Origin: Methylotuvimicrobium sp. KM2
Lineage (GTDB): Bacteria; Pseudomonadota; Gammaproteobacteria; Methylococcales; Methylomonadaceae
Reading direction: 5' to 3'
Assembly: GCF_038051925.1 (NCBI RefSeq)
Contig: NZ_CP150634.1
Span: forward strand, 1,178,001 to 1,242,000
DNA: 64,000 nt
The notes under the pieces are model-generated. The model made no database searches. It worked only from the letters and a program-made list of their open reading frames with translations, and had not been told where the DNA came from. How positions within the stretch are numbered: position 1 is the first letter of the stretch; every line of letters starts with the position of its first letter. Shown piece after piece: positions 17,158 to 26,247 of the stretch. The translations under genes and the position numbers were made by a program.

Positions 17158-18603
17158 TTAAGGCGTTAAGCCTTCACCCACGGTAATCACTTTCAATGCG
17201 TTGGTTCCGCCCTGTACGCCGGTCAGATCGCCTTTGGTGATAATGAATTTATCTCCATTTTGCGCTTGATGGCGTTTTCTTAGCTGTTTGACGATTTCAC
17301 GGTTCACTTCGGCATGATCCGGTTCTTTCAAGTGTTTGTCGAAATAGAACGGAAATACGCCTCGATAAAGCGTTACCTTGCCTAAAGTTTTTTCCTGACT
17401 GCTAAATGCGAAGATAGGAATTCCCGAACTAATTCTGGACATCCATAGCGGTGTCGATCCGGATTCGGTCAATGCCGCTATGCCGTCAATTGTCGTATGA
17501 TTCGCCATATACATCGCCGACATCGCGATAGCTTCATCGATACGCTGGAATTGCGTATCCATACGATGCTTCGAAACTCGAACGCTCGGTTGTTTTTCGG
17601 TTTCTTCGCAAACCCTTACCATCGCTTCGACCGCTTTGACCGGATATTTACCGGAAGCGGTTTCAGCCGATAGCATGATAGCATCGGTGCCGTCGACGAC
17701 CGCATTCGCAACGTCGAAAACTTCGGCGCGAGTCGGAATCGGGTTTTCGATCATCGATTCCATCATTTGCGTTGCAGTGATCGCTATGCGATTCAGTTCG
17801 CGTGCGCGGCTGATGAGTCGTTTTTGTGCGGCCGGAAGGTTAGCGTCCCCGATTTCGACGCCTAAGTCGCCACGAGCGACCATTACCGCATCGGATGCCA
17901 GGATAATTTCATCCATTACATCCATCGCTTCGGCGCGCTCCACCTTAGCGACGATGCCGGCATGGCAGCCTTCCGCCAGCAGCAATTCGCGTGCTTCGTT
18001 CAAGTCCGCAGCGCATCTAGGAAAAGATACCGCAACATAATCGCAATCGATTTTCGCAATCGTTTTGATGTCTTCCTTGTCTTTGTCGGTCAAGGCGGCA
18101 GCGGATAAGCCGCCGCCTAGAAGATTGATGCCTTTGTTGTTGGACAGGTCGCCGCCGACCACAACTTTGCAATTGACGCGTTTGCCGTCGGTATCGACGA
18201 CGTCTAATACCACTCGTCCATCGTCCAGCAGCAAACGACTGCCGTTGCGCACTTCGCGGGCCAGCGGTTCGTAAGTGATTCCGACTTGGGTGTTATCGCC
18301 GTCGTTCGGCCCTAAGTTGATGTCCAGGGCGAAGTTCTGGCCTTCATCGAGCCATACTTTCGTTTCCTTGAAACGCGCTATGCGTATTTTAGGGCCTTGC
18401 AGGTCGCCTAAGATGCCGACGCGGCGTCCGGTTTTGCGGCTTAATTCGCGAACTTTGTTGGCTCGGTCAATATGGTCTTGCGCCGAGCCGTGCGAGAAAT
18501 TCATGCGAACCACGTCGATGCCGGCTTTGAACAAGTTTTCCAGGACCCCGGGTTTATCCGTTGCGGGGCCTAAAGTGGCCAGTATTTTGGTTCTTCGTAA
18601 CAT
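17158..18603 (-). CDS. pyk: Pyruvate kinase
   Basis: Converts phosphoenolpyruvate and ADP to pyruvate and ATP, the last glycolytic step. The 481 residues fit PykA-type enzymes. Seen: [14 protein letters not shown] at the N-terminus, the substrate-binding RMNFSHG near 34, the active-site [11 protein letters not shown] near 242 and [10 protein letters not shown] near 275, plus a C-terminal regulatory domain. It starts nine bases after the gap stop on the same strand, so gap and pyk form a glycolytic pair. Confidence 0.97.
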   Translation of the reverse strand: MLRRTKILATLGPATDKPGVLENLFKAGIDVVRMNFSHGSAQDHIDRANKVRELSRKTGRRVGILGDLQGPKIRIARFKETKVWLDEGQNFALDINLGPNDGDNTQVGITYEPLAREVRNGSRLLLDDGRVVLDVVDTDGKRVNCKVVVGGDLSNNKGINLLGGGLSAAALTDKDKEDIKTIAKIDCDYVAVSFPRCAADLNEARELLLAEGCHAGIVAKVERAEAMDVMDEIILASDAVMVARGDLGVEIGDANLPAAQKRLISRARELNRIAITATQMMESMIENPIPTRAEVFDVANAVVDGTDAIMLSAETASGKYPVKAVEAMVRVCEETEKQPSVRVSKHRMDTQFQRIDEAIAMSAMYMANHTTIDGIAALTESGSTPLWMSRISSGIPIFAFSSQEKTLGKVTLYRGVFPFYFDKHLKEPDHAEVNREIVKQLRKRHQAQNGDKFIITKGDLTGVQGGTNALKVITVGEGLTP

Positions 18604-18612
18604 TAGTGCCCT

Positions 18613-19623
18613 TTATTTTGCGTTGCACAAGGCAACAGTGGTGTCCAGCATACGATTCGAGAAGCCCCATTCGTTGTCGTACCAAGCCAAGACTTTAACA
18701 AAGTTGCCTTCGGTGACTTTGGTTAATGACGATTCGTAGATCGATGATGCAGGATTGTGGTTGAAGTCGATAGAAACCAGGGGCTTGTCATTGTAAGCCA
18801 AGATACCGTTCGATTTTTCCGAAGCGGATTTCAGGATGCTGTTGATTTCATCCACGCTGGTGTCTTTTCCGGCCGTAAAGCACAGGTCGACGACCGAAAC
18901 GTTGATGGTCGGAACGCGCATGGCGAAGCCGTCCAGTTTTCCGGCCAATTCAGGCAGAACCAAGCCGACAGCTGCGGCAGCGCCTGTTTTGGTTGGGATC
19001 ATCGATTGTGTTGCGGAACGAGCGCGGCGTAAATCGCTGTGATAAACATCGGTTAATACTTGGTCGTTGGTGTAGGCATGAATCGTGGTCATCAAGCCGT
19101 GTTTGATGCCGATGCTATCGTTCAAGGCTTTTGCTAATGGCGCCAGACAGTTGGTGGTGCACGAAGCATTGGAAATGATCGTGTCGGAAGCTTTTAGCGT
19201 TTCGTGGTTGACGCCGTAAACGATTGTGGCGTCGACGTCGTTACCGCCGGGGGCCGAAATGATGACTTTTTTCGCACCTGCGGTGATATGAGCGGAAGCT
19301 TTGGCTTTGCTGGTAAAAAAACCGGTACATTCATGCACGACGTCGATTCCGAGTTCGGCCCAAGGGAGTTTGGATGGATCGCGTTCGGAAAGTACACGAA
19401 TTCTGTCGCCATTGACGATCATGTAATCGCCGTCGACACCGACTTCACCGGGGAATTTTCCGTGCGCGGTATCGTATTGAGTGAGGTGAGCATTGGTAGC
19501 GGAATCGCCCAAGTCGTTGATTGCGACAACTTGGATTTCACCGTTGCGGCCAGATTCATACAATGCACGAACGATATTTCGTCCAATACGACCATAGCCG
19601 TTGATTGCGACTTTAATTGCCAT
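18613..19623 (-). CDS. gap: Glyceraldehyde-3-phosphate dehydrogenase, type I
   Basis: Oxidises and phosphorylates glyceraldehyde-3-phosphate using NAD(P). The 336 residues are standard. The N-terminal Rossmann motif [10 protein letters not shown] and the active-site [13 protein letters not shown] (catalytic Cys near 155) are present, as is the C-terminal [12 protein letters not shown]. The start is the ATG at 19621-19623 (protein [11 protein letters not shown]), with a GGAG site upstream; an in-frame extension up to 19788 is not homologous and runs into a repeat. It lies directly upstream of pyk. Confidence 0.97.
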   Translation of the reverse strand: MAIKVAINGYGRIGRNIVRALYESGRNGEIQVVAINDLGDSATNAHLTQYDTAHGKFPGEVGVDGDYMIVNGDRIRVLSERDPSKLPWAELGIDVVHECTGFFTSKAKASAHITAGAKKVIISAPGGNDVDATIVYGVNHETLKASDTIISNASCTTNCLAPLAKALNDSIGIKHGLMTTIHAYTNDQVLTDVYHSDLRRARSATQSMIPTKTGAAAAVGLVLPELAGKLDGFAMRVPTINVSVVDLCFTAGKDTSVDEINSILKSASEKSNGILAYNDKPLVSIDFNHNPASSIYESSLTKVTEGNFVKVLAWYDNEWGFSNRMLDTTVALCNAK

Positions 19624-19696
19624 ATAAGTTCTCCGGTAATGTGAGGTTGATTTTTCGGTGGGCGCCAATCGGTTTCCGATCAGCGTACGGCGTGAA

Positions 19697-19726
19697 AGTA
19701 TAGCAAAATTAGCTATATTCCGTCCA
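19697..19726 (-). promoter_or_regulatory. Candidate sigma-70 promoter of gap
   Basis: Reading the minus strand, TGGACG (19721-19726) and TATACT (19697-19702) are 18 bases apart, giving a start about 65-75 bases before the gap ATG. The -10 is good, the -35 weak. Confidence 0.35.
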
Positions 19727-19789
19727 TGTATAAAGGGATTCGTTGCTTTAGAGTAACGTTCATGAAGGGCTAGCCATCGTCCCGGCAAA

Positions 19790-19940
19790 TGAAAGTGCGA
19801 GGGAGTGGCTGGGTGCGGTCACTCGCCCGACAGGACGCCGTGAATACGTCCATGTAGGCTCGACGGCGGCTTTCCCTGCCGCCGCCGACGCCTGTCGATC
19901 GAGCAACCGCACCCGCTTCGGAGCCGGCATTGTACTTTCA
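19790..19940. repeat. Palindromic element E, copy 1
   Basis: About 151 bp with arms TGAAAGT...GGGTGCGGT / ACCGCACCC...ACTTTCA. It contains the shared core (GGACGCCGTGAATACGTCC) and a GC-rich hairpin (GGCGGC...GCCGCC). It occupies the gap between divergent gap and the TRAP binding protein. Copy 2 lies at about 50580-50838. Confidence 0.8.
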
Positions 19941-20084
19941 CAGTAACATAAATCACCGTGTTGCTATTGTTGAAAGTTTCGGTAGATTTTGTGAATCTTC
20001 GTTAAACTCACGTTACATTCAAAGCCATTTTTTTGATTGCGGGTAATCATCGACTTTTTCGGAAATAACGGAGATGCATAGCAT

Positions 20085-21170
20085 ATGAAGCGTAGAGAAT
20101 TTATAAAAAAAGCGGGCGTGAGTACGGTCGCGGCAAGTGCTGTAACATTGACAGGCACCGAAATCAGTAAGGCCGACACGGCTTTTAAATGGAAGTTGGT
20201 TACGGCTTGGCCGAAAAATTTTCCAGGCTTAGGGCATGGAGCTAACTTATTGGCGCAAATGATCACCGAGATGAGCGGTGGGCGGATCAACGTCAAAGTC
20301 TATGGGGCTTCGGAATTGGTGCCCGCTTTTGAAGTGTTTGATGCGGTTGCTAATGGAACCGCAGAGATGGGTCATTCCGGATCTTATTATTGGAAGGGTA
20401 AGTCGGAAGCGGCGCAGTTTTTTTCGGCGGTGCCTTTCGGTTTTACGGCTCAAGAAATGAACGCTTGGTTATATTACGGCGGCGGTTTGGAGTTGTGGCA
20501 AGAACTTTACAAGCCCTTCGGTCTGATTCCGGTGCCGGCCGGAAATTCGGGCGTGCAAATGGCCGGATGGTTCAATCGAGAAATTAAATCGGTAGCCGAT
20601 TTGGATGGATTAAAAATGCGTATTCCGGGTCTGGGTGGCGAGGTTTTGAGGCGCGCAGGCGGTACTACGGTTAACTTGCCGGGGGGAGAAATATTCACGG
20701 CTTTGCAGTCACATAACATCGATGCGACTGAGTGGGTCGGACCTTATAACGATTTGGCTTTCGGTTTGCATAAGGTGGCCAAGTTTTATTATTACCCAGG
20801 TTGGCATGAACCGGGCTCGACGATCGAGGCTGTTATCAACCGAAAAGCCTTCGATGCATTGCCGAAAGATTTGCAGCAAATTGTCATGACGGCATGTAAG
20901 GCTGCAAATATGGACATGATAAGCGAATACACGGCGCGCAATAATCAAGCCTTGGATACTTTAATTAACAAGCACAATGTATCGGTATTGCCCTTGCCGG
21001 ACGATGTGTTGAAAAAACTCAAGCAGATTTCGGACGAGCTTATTGCTGAAATGGCTGCAAAGGATCCTGCGGTCAAAAAAGTTTACGATTCGGTCGTCGG
21101 TTTCAGAAGTCAAGTCTCGCGTTGGACCGAGATTTCGGAGTTGGCTTTTTTGAAAGCGAGAGCGCTTTGA
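20085..21170 (+). CDS. Tat-exported TRAP transporter solute-binding protein (DctP family)
   Basis: A 361-residue periplasmic binding protein. The N-terminus KRREFIKKAGVSTVAASAV is a twin-arginine signal; the mature part has the DctP-fold pattern (GRINVKVYGASELVPAFEVFDAVANGTAEMGHSG near 65, and the conserved substrate-carboxylate region around LKMRIPGLGGE near 185). It resembles 2-oxo-acid or carboxylate-binding members such as TakP, which are also Tat-exported, but the ligand is not decided. No DctQ/DctM permease genes lie nearby, so it must use distant partners or act alone. The start ATG at 20085 has GGAGATG upstream. Confidence 0.88.
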   Translation: MKRREFIKKAGVSTVAASAVTLTGTEISKADTAFKWKLVTAWPKNFPGLGHGANLLAQMITEMSGGRINVKVYGASELVPAFEVFDAVANGTAEMGHSGSYYWKGKSEAAQFFSAVPFGFTAQEMNAWLYYGGGLELWQELYKPFGLIPVPAGNSGVQMAGWFNREIKSVADLDGLKMRIPGLGGEVLRRAGGTTVNLPGGEIFTALQSHNIDATEWVGPYNDLAFGLHKVAKFYYYPGWHEPGSTIEAVINRKAFDALPKDLQQIVMTACKAANMDMISEYTARNNQALDTLINKHNVSVLPLPDDVLKKLKQISDELIAEMAAKDPAVKKVYDSVVGFRSQVSRWTEISELAFLKARAL

Positions 21171-21302
21171 TCGATAAACCTATAAAAAGCATTTCACCAT
21201 TAACATCATGAAGAATTATAAGTTAATGCAATAGCTTGCCATGCTTTTGCAAAATAACTTTTCTCTCCTGTATGTAATTGTTCACCCCCCCCCCCCCCCC
21301 TC

Positions 21303-21638
21303 TATCGTTCCCACGCTCCGGCGTGGGAATGAAGACCGAGACGCTCTAGCGTCTCGTACCGCTGGAGCGGTACTCAGGCATTCCCACGCAGAGCACTCAT
21401 CGTCATACATAAGTCAAAAATTACTCTTTTACAATCATTAGCCAATGAGACCTCGATACCATTTATTGTCACTTAACATCTCGACTTTCCCTCACCTAAC
21501 GCTAGGTGAGGGAAAGCCAGTGATGTTCAATATCCGCAGATTTATCAAACAACACCGTTTCCAAATATACGATGACCTCTGTTTAGCAAGTTTACCGATA
21601 CTTGTGTATAACGATGAGCGCAGAGCATGGGAACGATA
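21303..21638. repeat. Element H, copy 1, with insertion M
   Basis: The outer ends TATCGTTCCCACGCTC and GAGCATGGGAACGATA are inverted repeats. Within, further small palindromes (GAGACGCTCTAGCGTCTC, ACCGCTGGAGCGGT) are present. It is interrupted by element M (21395-21619). Copy 2 is at 60536-60762. Confidence 0.75.
21395..21619. mobile_element. MITE-like element M with 7-bp target duplication
   Basis: Ends ACTCATCGTCATACATAAGT and (reversed) GCTCATCGTTATACACAAGT agree at 17 of 20 positions. Direct repeats GCAGAGC flank it (21388-21394 and 21620-21626). It contains a hairpin TTTCCCTCACCTA-ACGC-TAGGTGAGGGAAA at about 21487-21516, a unit also inserted in element A copy 2. About 225 bp, no plausible gene. 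Confidence 0.75.
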
Positions 21639-21785
21639 ATTGCCGGGGGACTGAATAGTTACTCCTGTATGGTTGCCAATATTTTTTAATATTTATATTG
21701 AAATACTTAATTAAAGAACCTCATGTGCTTTATGGTTAAACCGCCGAATTTAGGATCAAAAGCATTTTGTGGATTCGTTGCCTTG

Positions 21786-22166
21786 TTATATTGTCGGCAT
21801 TGCGATGCTCGTTTGGGCGTGTTTGACGCATTCGAACATTAATTCGTCTAAGGCTTCTTCAGTCGAATAGTTGCCATGGTGCAGGCCGTATTCGAAGTGT
21901 GGGCAGTAATGCTTGATCTCGCCGTGTATCGTTATCGGGATTTGCGATTCCGGGAGCACGATGACAATTTTGACAATACCTTCGCTTTCCTCGGGTAATG
22001 GAGAGTTCAGGCGAATTTTAATGCCGGTATAGCTAATGTCGATTACGTCGCCGTCAATTTCAATCGGAGCCTGTCTGACTCGGTCGATGCTGACATGGGC
22101 TTTTAATTCCTTGACCGATATTCTTGGGTGGTTGCGTTGTTCGTTGTGCATGTGATGTATACTCAT
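21786..22166 (-). CDS. PilZ-domain protein
   Basis: A 126-residue protein with a single PilZ domain, which in the family binds cyclic di-GMP. The arginine-containing N-terminal segment RNHPRISV and the DISYTGIKI strand (in place of the canonical DxSxxG) are seen; the arginine spacing is slightly shorter than the RxxxR consensus, so nucleotide binding should not be assumed. The first codons (ATG at 22164-22166) fall inside the terminus of palindromic element A copy 3; a second ATG at 22151 would start the protein just outside it. The target is unknown. Confidence 0.8.
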   Translation of the reverse strand: MSIHHMHNEQRNHPRISVKELKAHVSIDRVRQAPIEIDGDVIDISYTGIKIRLNSPLPEESEGIVKIVIVLPESQIPITIHGEIKHYCPHFEYGLHHGNYSTEEALDELMFECVKHAQTSIAMPTI

Positions 22167-22386
22167 CGTAGATGAAAATTCGGCCTCGGGGTGCCCGTCA
22201 AAGGACGCCGTGAACCCAGCACTTAAATTCTATAGGTCATTGGCAATGATTTAATATTATGGCTAATTTAGGTGCTGGGTGAATACGTCCATGTAGGCTC
22301 TATGCCAGCTCCATGCTGGCAAAGCCTTTACCGAGCACCCCGAGGCCTCCTCCGGCACGGCCGAAATTAGAAGTGCGAAAGGTGTA
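22158..22386. repeat. Palindromic element A, copy 3, carrying element D
   Basis: Begins TATACTCATCGTAGATGAAA and ends AGTGCGAAAGGTGTA. Element D (22215-22279) interrupts the core after TGAA. The element lies between the PilZ and cyaA genes and overlaps the PilZ start. Confidence 0.85.
22215..22279. mobile_element. 65-bp palindromic element D with 4-bp duplication
   Basis: Ends CCCAGCACTTAAATT and AATTTAGGTGCTGGG are inverted repeats. TGAA flanks both sides (22211-22214, 22280-22283). The uninterrupted core GCCGTGAATACGTCC is present in other copies. Far too small to code; presumably moved in trans. Confidence 0.82.
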
Positions 22387-22445
22387 TGAATTAAAAAGTT
22401 TTGCTGCTTAGGATTTTGCCATAAATCATTTGAATCCAAGAAGTG

Positions 22446-25271
22446 TTATGTACCCGAAATGCTGTTCAAACGGTTTTCGATTTTTTGTTTATATTTCAAT
22501 AAGTGAATGGTTTGTAATTCCGATGCGTTTTCAATGCCTAAGTTTGCGAGCGGTACGTCGATATCACTGATGTGAATAGGATATCGCTGATTGGATTGTC
22601 TAAATTCCAGAATATATTCCGCCGCTGCTGAAAGGGCGCGCTTACCGTAAGTTAGTGTCGAAAACTCTTTTTCGTTGCAATAAAGCGTGTAGGATGCCGA
22701 GTGTTCTCCTGATACGCGAATATCCAATTCGCGAGTCAAGTTTATTCTGTTTGGAACACTCGGAGTATATTTAATGATGGTACTGGGATTGTGTCGGATT
22801 TTATAGTGCTCGATTAACAGGCTGTCGTCAAAGAAATATCGGTTCAGAATATTATCTAGAAAATGTTGATAACGGCGCAACAAACCATCGATCTTTGCGG
22901 AAGGGTAGTACTGGCGAAACAGCGCGCCTTTTTCGTCCAGTAAATAAAGCTGTATACCTGTTTTCGTGGCAGTATGAAATACTTGAATCGTGTTGGCTTT
23001 ATTCAATTTTAATAATTCGGGGATCTCGCTTTCTTCCAGGCAAAAAGGGTCGATATGCGTCGGGCTGAAAACCCCTTGGGCTTGGCTTAATTCGTTTAAC
23101 AGTTCTTGACGAGTTCCAATGCTTCGATATTGTAGGGTTCTGTTTTTTCTCTGAAAAATATAATAATCTTTTGCTCCTGCCAGAATGTATCGGGGCGATT
23201 CGTCTGGACTTGACTGGCCGAACCAACTGATTAACGTTTGGAATACGCTTTGAGCTCGTTGACTAATGCTATTGGCGCGTGCCGAAGTATTACAAATAAC
23301 TTTGACATCGCTATCAGCGATTGGAGGGCGATGATTGTTGAAGATGTCGGTGAAGGTGTCGAATAGACCGTCCAGTCCGAGTGCGCGGCTTGCGGTAACC
23401 TCCCCCCAGTTCGAGATGGAAATCCGGTTTACCGATTGAACAAACGATTGACGGCTTTTGCCGTAACTAAAAGGGTCGGAGCGTTCGCTCATGACAAGGC
23501 GTCCGTCATTGCGCTCACCCTCAGGATCCGTTCCGATATTGATGAATAATAGCGAGCTTTGACATTGGTTAGGTTGTTTATAGCTAGGTAGGTCGAGGTG
23601 TAATTTATCGAGTCTGCTGCTAATGAAGTCATGCAATTGTTCGGTCGTGGTTTGGAGTTCGTTCTTTGAGAGAGTGAGTGTTTTGCTGTCGAGGTTAAGT
23701 TTCAGTTTTTTATGGTATAGGCCGTTTACAATGATCCATGCCAGCAATTCGATTAAACTCCAGGTATTTTTTATCGGGCTTTGTTCAGCAAGATTGTCCG
23801 CAGTAACATGACCAAGATACAGGCTCCAGCCGCTTTGATTATCGGCGAAGCGAGTTTCTACGAGCGATAATTCCTGTTCTTTGGTTTGGAGTGCCGAGCG
23901 GGTTGTAATAAACTCGATTTTGCCTGGTTTTTTGTCTAGAAAGGAGTGCAGCTTGCGGCCTATCAGTTTGAGGTCTTCATTGTCCTTCAGATTACTTTGA
24001 ACATGTTGCCCGGCAAAATTTAAAATCATACGATAACAGCCTGCGAGATGACGCAGAATGATGTCATGTTCACGGGTGGCTTTTTGTATGTTCCATGACT
24101 GTTGACTGCTGATTTCAGGCAGCAACGTTTCCGGCCATTGCCACCGATGCGCAATATGCTTGATGAATTCGGTGCGATAGAGTTGTTTTTGCGGGTCTTG
24201 TTCGATATTGGCAAAGCCCATGATTTTAATATATAGGCTATGCCTGATCAGTTCCAGGCGCGCGCGGTTAGCGGGCGAGCTAAGGTAATTCTCGAGTTTT
24301 TGATAAATCAATAGATAGGGGTCGAGATCCTCGAGCGAGAATTCACCGCCGTGAACGGCTTTTTTCATTTCCGAACAAAGCCATTGGGTATTGGGATACT
24401 CGCTTGCGTAACATTCCATCAGCATCAGTTTTAGCAGCGACTTATGCGGCGAGCCGATCGCTTTATAAATATGCCAGAGCGTGACGGTGATGAATTCTTC
24501 AGGAGGCGCGTTTTCCAAACTGCCGAAATCGATGACTTCCAGTTCCGAGATGAATTTGTTATCGAGTAAATGACTGATATAGCCGGTATGACGATGCTCT
24601 TCTTGCGGCGGCACGAGCCACCAAGCCGGGGATCGGCCCGCGATATAGACGGCGGTACGATAAAATTCCTCCAGTAATAAATAGTGTTGGGTCTTTCCGC
24701 TGCTTTCATCGGAAATAGGGATATCTTGGCCGCTTTTAAATTTTTCATGATCGATCAGAAAAAAATGGACCTCGAGGTCTAAAGACGTGGCCCATTCTTC
24801 GATCGCGGTGGCTTTCTGCTGAAGTTCTTCTAGGGCGGAAGGCGGCAGGGCCGGGTCGTGACAAAGCCAGATATCCATATCGCTGGTTTTAGTGAAGGCA
24901 ATGCTGCCGACGCTGCCCATCAAGAACAAGCCTAGAATCGGGTAATTTGCTAAGGCGCGCGTTTTGTATTGGTAGCTTCTCGAAAATTGGGCGGCATGCA
25001 GTAGGGCTTGACGTGTCGGTGAATAGTCTAGAATGCCGGCCGGGGTTTCAGAAGAAATAAAACCGGGCAATAACGGTACGTTTTGATGAAACAGCAAGGG
25101 GAGTAATTCTAAAAAGACTTGTTGACGCGGTTGCAAAAAGCTTTGAATGCGTTTTTGCTGAAGCAAATGCAAATTTTTGAAACGCTGGAGAATCGCTAGC
25201 AAATCTTTTTTGCTGATATCTTCTCCGGGCGAACCTAGGCGAATCGGTGTGAGATGTTTTTTTTCAACCAT
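22446..25271 (-). CDS. cyaA: Class I adenylate cyclase
   Basis: Synthesises cyclic AMP from ATP; with a CRP homologue (not in the window) it would control catabolic genes. The protein is 941 residues, a little longer than the E. coli enzyme (848). The N-terminal catalytic region shows the nucleotidyltransferase-like signature GSVGSIAFTKTSDMDIWLCHD (Gly-Ser then Asp-x-Asp, residues about 118-138) and the conserved EEFYRTAVYIAGRSPAWWLVP near 195-220 with KLMLMECYASEYP near 285. The C-terminal half is the regulatory region. The start at 25271 lacks a strong ribosome site. Confidence 0.93.
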   Translation of the reverse strand: MVEKKHLTPIRLGSPGEDISKKDLLAILQRFKNLHLLQQKRIQSFLQPRQQVFLELLPLLFHQNVPLLPGFISSETPAGILDYSPTRQALLHAAQFSRSYQYKTRALANYPILGLFLMGSVGSIAFTKTSDMDIWLCHDPALPPSALEELQQKATAIEEWATSLDLEVHFFLIDHEKFKSGQDIPISDESSGKTQHYLLLEEFYRTAVYIAGRSPAWWLVPPQEEHRHTGYISHLLDNKFISELEVIDFGSLENAPPEEFITVTLWHIYKAIGSPHKSLLKLMLMECYASEYPNTQWLCSEMKKAVHGGEFSLEDLDPYLLIYQKLENYLSSPANRARLELIRHSLYIKIMGFANIEQDPQKQLYRTEFIKHIAHRWQWPETLLPEISSQQSWNIQKATREHDIILRHLAGCYRMILNFAGQHVQSNLKDNEDLKLIGRKLHSFLDKKPGKIEFITTRSALQTKEQELSLVETRFADNQSGWSLYLGHVTADNLAEQSPIKNTWSLIELLAWIIVNGLYHKKLKLNLDSKTLTLSKNELQTTTEQLHDFISSRLDKLHLDLPSYKQPNQCQSSLLFINIGTDPEGERNDGRLVMSERSDPFSYGKSRQSFVQSVNRISISNWGEVTASRALGLDGLFDTFTDIFNNHRPPIADSDVKVICNTSARANSISQRAQSVFQTLISWFGQSSPDESPRYILAGAKDYYIFQRKNRTLQYRSIGTRQELLNELSQAQGVFSPTHIDPFCLEESEIPELLKLNKANTIQVFHTATKTGIQLYLLDEKGALFRQYYPSAKIDGLLRRYQHFLDNILNRYFFDDSLLIEHYKIRHNPSTIIKYTPSVPNRINLTRELDIRVSGEHSASYTLYCNEKEFSTLTYGKRALSAAAEYILEFRQSNQRYPIHISDIDVPLANLGIENASELQTIHLLKYKQKIENRLNSISGT

Positions 25272-25455
25272 GTAGTCGTGAATGGTTAGCGATTGACAGG
25301 CATATTATTGTCTTCGGTATGGCAGTGCAGCAAGATTTGTGGGGATTTTGAGGCGCGGAAGCTCCCATCACGCAAAATTTTTCGTACTGTTATAACTTTA
25401 GGTTATCCCCTTTGTTAGTCAAATGTCGGTTCCGGGGCGAATGTCGATTTTGCAT

Positions 25456-25615
25456 TATACCCATCGCAGATCAAAATTCGGCACCAGGGTGTCCGTCAAA
25501 GGACGCCGTGAATACATCCCTGTAGGCTCTATGCCAGCTCCATGCTGGCAAAGCCTTTGCCGCACACCCTGGCGCCTCCTCAGGCACTGCCGAAATTTGA
25601 AGTGCGAAAGGTATA
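25456..25615. repeat. Palindromic element A, copy 4 (uninterrupted)
   Basis: A complete 160-bp copy with ends TATACCCATCGCAGATCAAA and AGTGCGAAAGGTATA and no internal insertion; useful as the reference form of A. Part of the 976-bp gene-free stretch between cyaA and argH. Confidence 0.88.
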
Positions 25616-25740
25616 CGTTATTCTTGACGTTCGAGCGCTGCCGTCAATTCCCCATGGGTGGGGTGGGTTCACGGCGCATACACATCAAACTAAAAACGGC
25701 CAACCCGCATCCGCTCTTGCCCAAGTTGCTATTAAAGCAT

Positions 25741-25823
25741 GTAGCCCGTATGCAGCGTAGCGGAATACGGGAATGGCGTGGCTCCGAGTTTCCCGGATTG
25801 CGCTACGCTCCATCCGGGCTACG
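25741..25823. repeat. Small inverted repeat with GTAGCCCG ends
   Basis: About 83 bp bounded by GTAGCCCG and CGGGCTAC, with inner sequences TGCAGCGTAGCGGAATACGG and GATTGCGCTACGCTCCATCC pairing imperfectly. This type of sequence is common in gammaproteobacterial intergenic DNA. A degraded half of element B (GCGGTCCTCGATAGACAC) follows at about 25886-25935. Confidence 0.6.
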
Positions 25824-25935
25824 CTGATTAGACTCGCCGGAAGTGGTCGGTTACGATTTAGCAACGAGGACCCGTGCTTAGCTTTATTCGCATGGTTTAT
25901 GGCGGTCCTCGATAGACACAAGCCATACCTTTTAT

Positions 25936-26128
25936 CCTAGAAAAAGCAGTTGGCATGTGTTGTAGACCGTTCGTTCTGAGCCAAGTCGAAGCATGAAAGG
26001 GCTACAACGCGTTCACCAGTTTGGTGAAGCCTCAAACTACCCTTCATCCTTCGACAGGGCTCTCCTGAGCGCAGCCGAAGGACTCAGTGCGTACGGTAGT
26101 TTTAGGCTCTCAACTACTCTTTTTTGGG
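25936..26128. mobile_element. MITE-like element C, copy 2
   Basis: Begins CCTAGAAAAAGCAGTTGGCA and ends CAACTACTCTTTTTTGGG, a diverged version of the copy at 12985-13152; the interior GTTGTAGACCGTTCGTTCTG and CTTCGACAGGGCTC match. It sits in a remnant of element B. No clear target duplication remains. Confidence 0.78.
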
Positions 26129-26170
26129 TAAAAAATCAGTGGTTTGCCTCGATCTTTCGACTATGCTTTT

Positions 26171-26242
26171 CCATTCACCATTCACCATTCACCATTCACC
26201 ATTCACCATTCACCATTCACCATTCACCATTCACCATTCACC
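26171..26242. repeat. Heptanucleotide tandem repeat, about 10 units of CCATTCA
   Basis: 72 bases of near-perfect 7-bp units ending five bases before the argH stop codon (on the other strand). Seven-base units keep shifting the frame; the resulting translations (FTIHHSP repeats) are not a real gene. Likely variable in copy number. Confidence 0.95.
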
Positions 26243-26247
26243 AGCAT

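Larger units (their letters stand above)
21179..21753. repeat. Element J, copy 1, split by other elements
   Basis: The left part (CCTATAAAAAGCATTTCACC, 21179-21240) and right part (CATGTGCTTTATGGTTAAAC to GAATTTAGG at 21753) match the intact J at 53995-54169. Between them lie a run of 16 C's (21285-21300), element H (21303-21638) and, inside H, element M. This accounts for almost all of the 615 bp between the TRAP protein and the PilZ gene; no gene is seen. Confidence 0.7.

Noticed and set aside
19624..19788. N-terminal extension of GAPDH
   Set aside because: The 55 extra residues do not match the family and overlap the likely promoter; the internal ATG has a good ribosome site.
21241..21441. 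Open frame through the poly-C tract (Pro-rich)
   Set aside because: Made of element J, the C16 run and element H; repeats, not a gene.
26171..26242. CRISPR array
   Set aside because: Units are 7 bp with no spacers and no cas gene is present.
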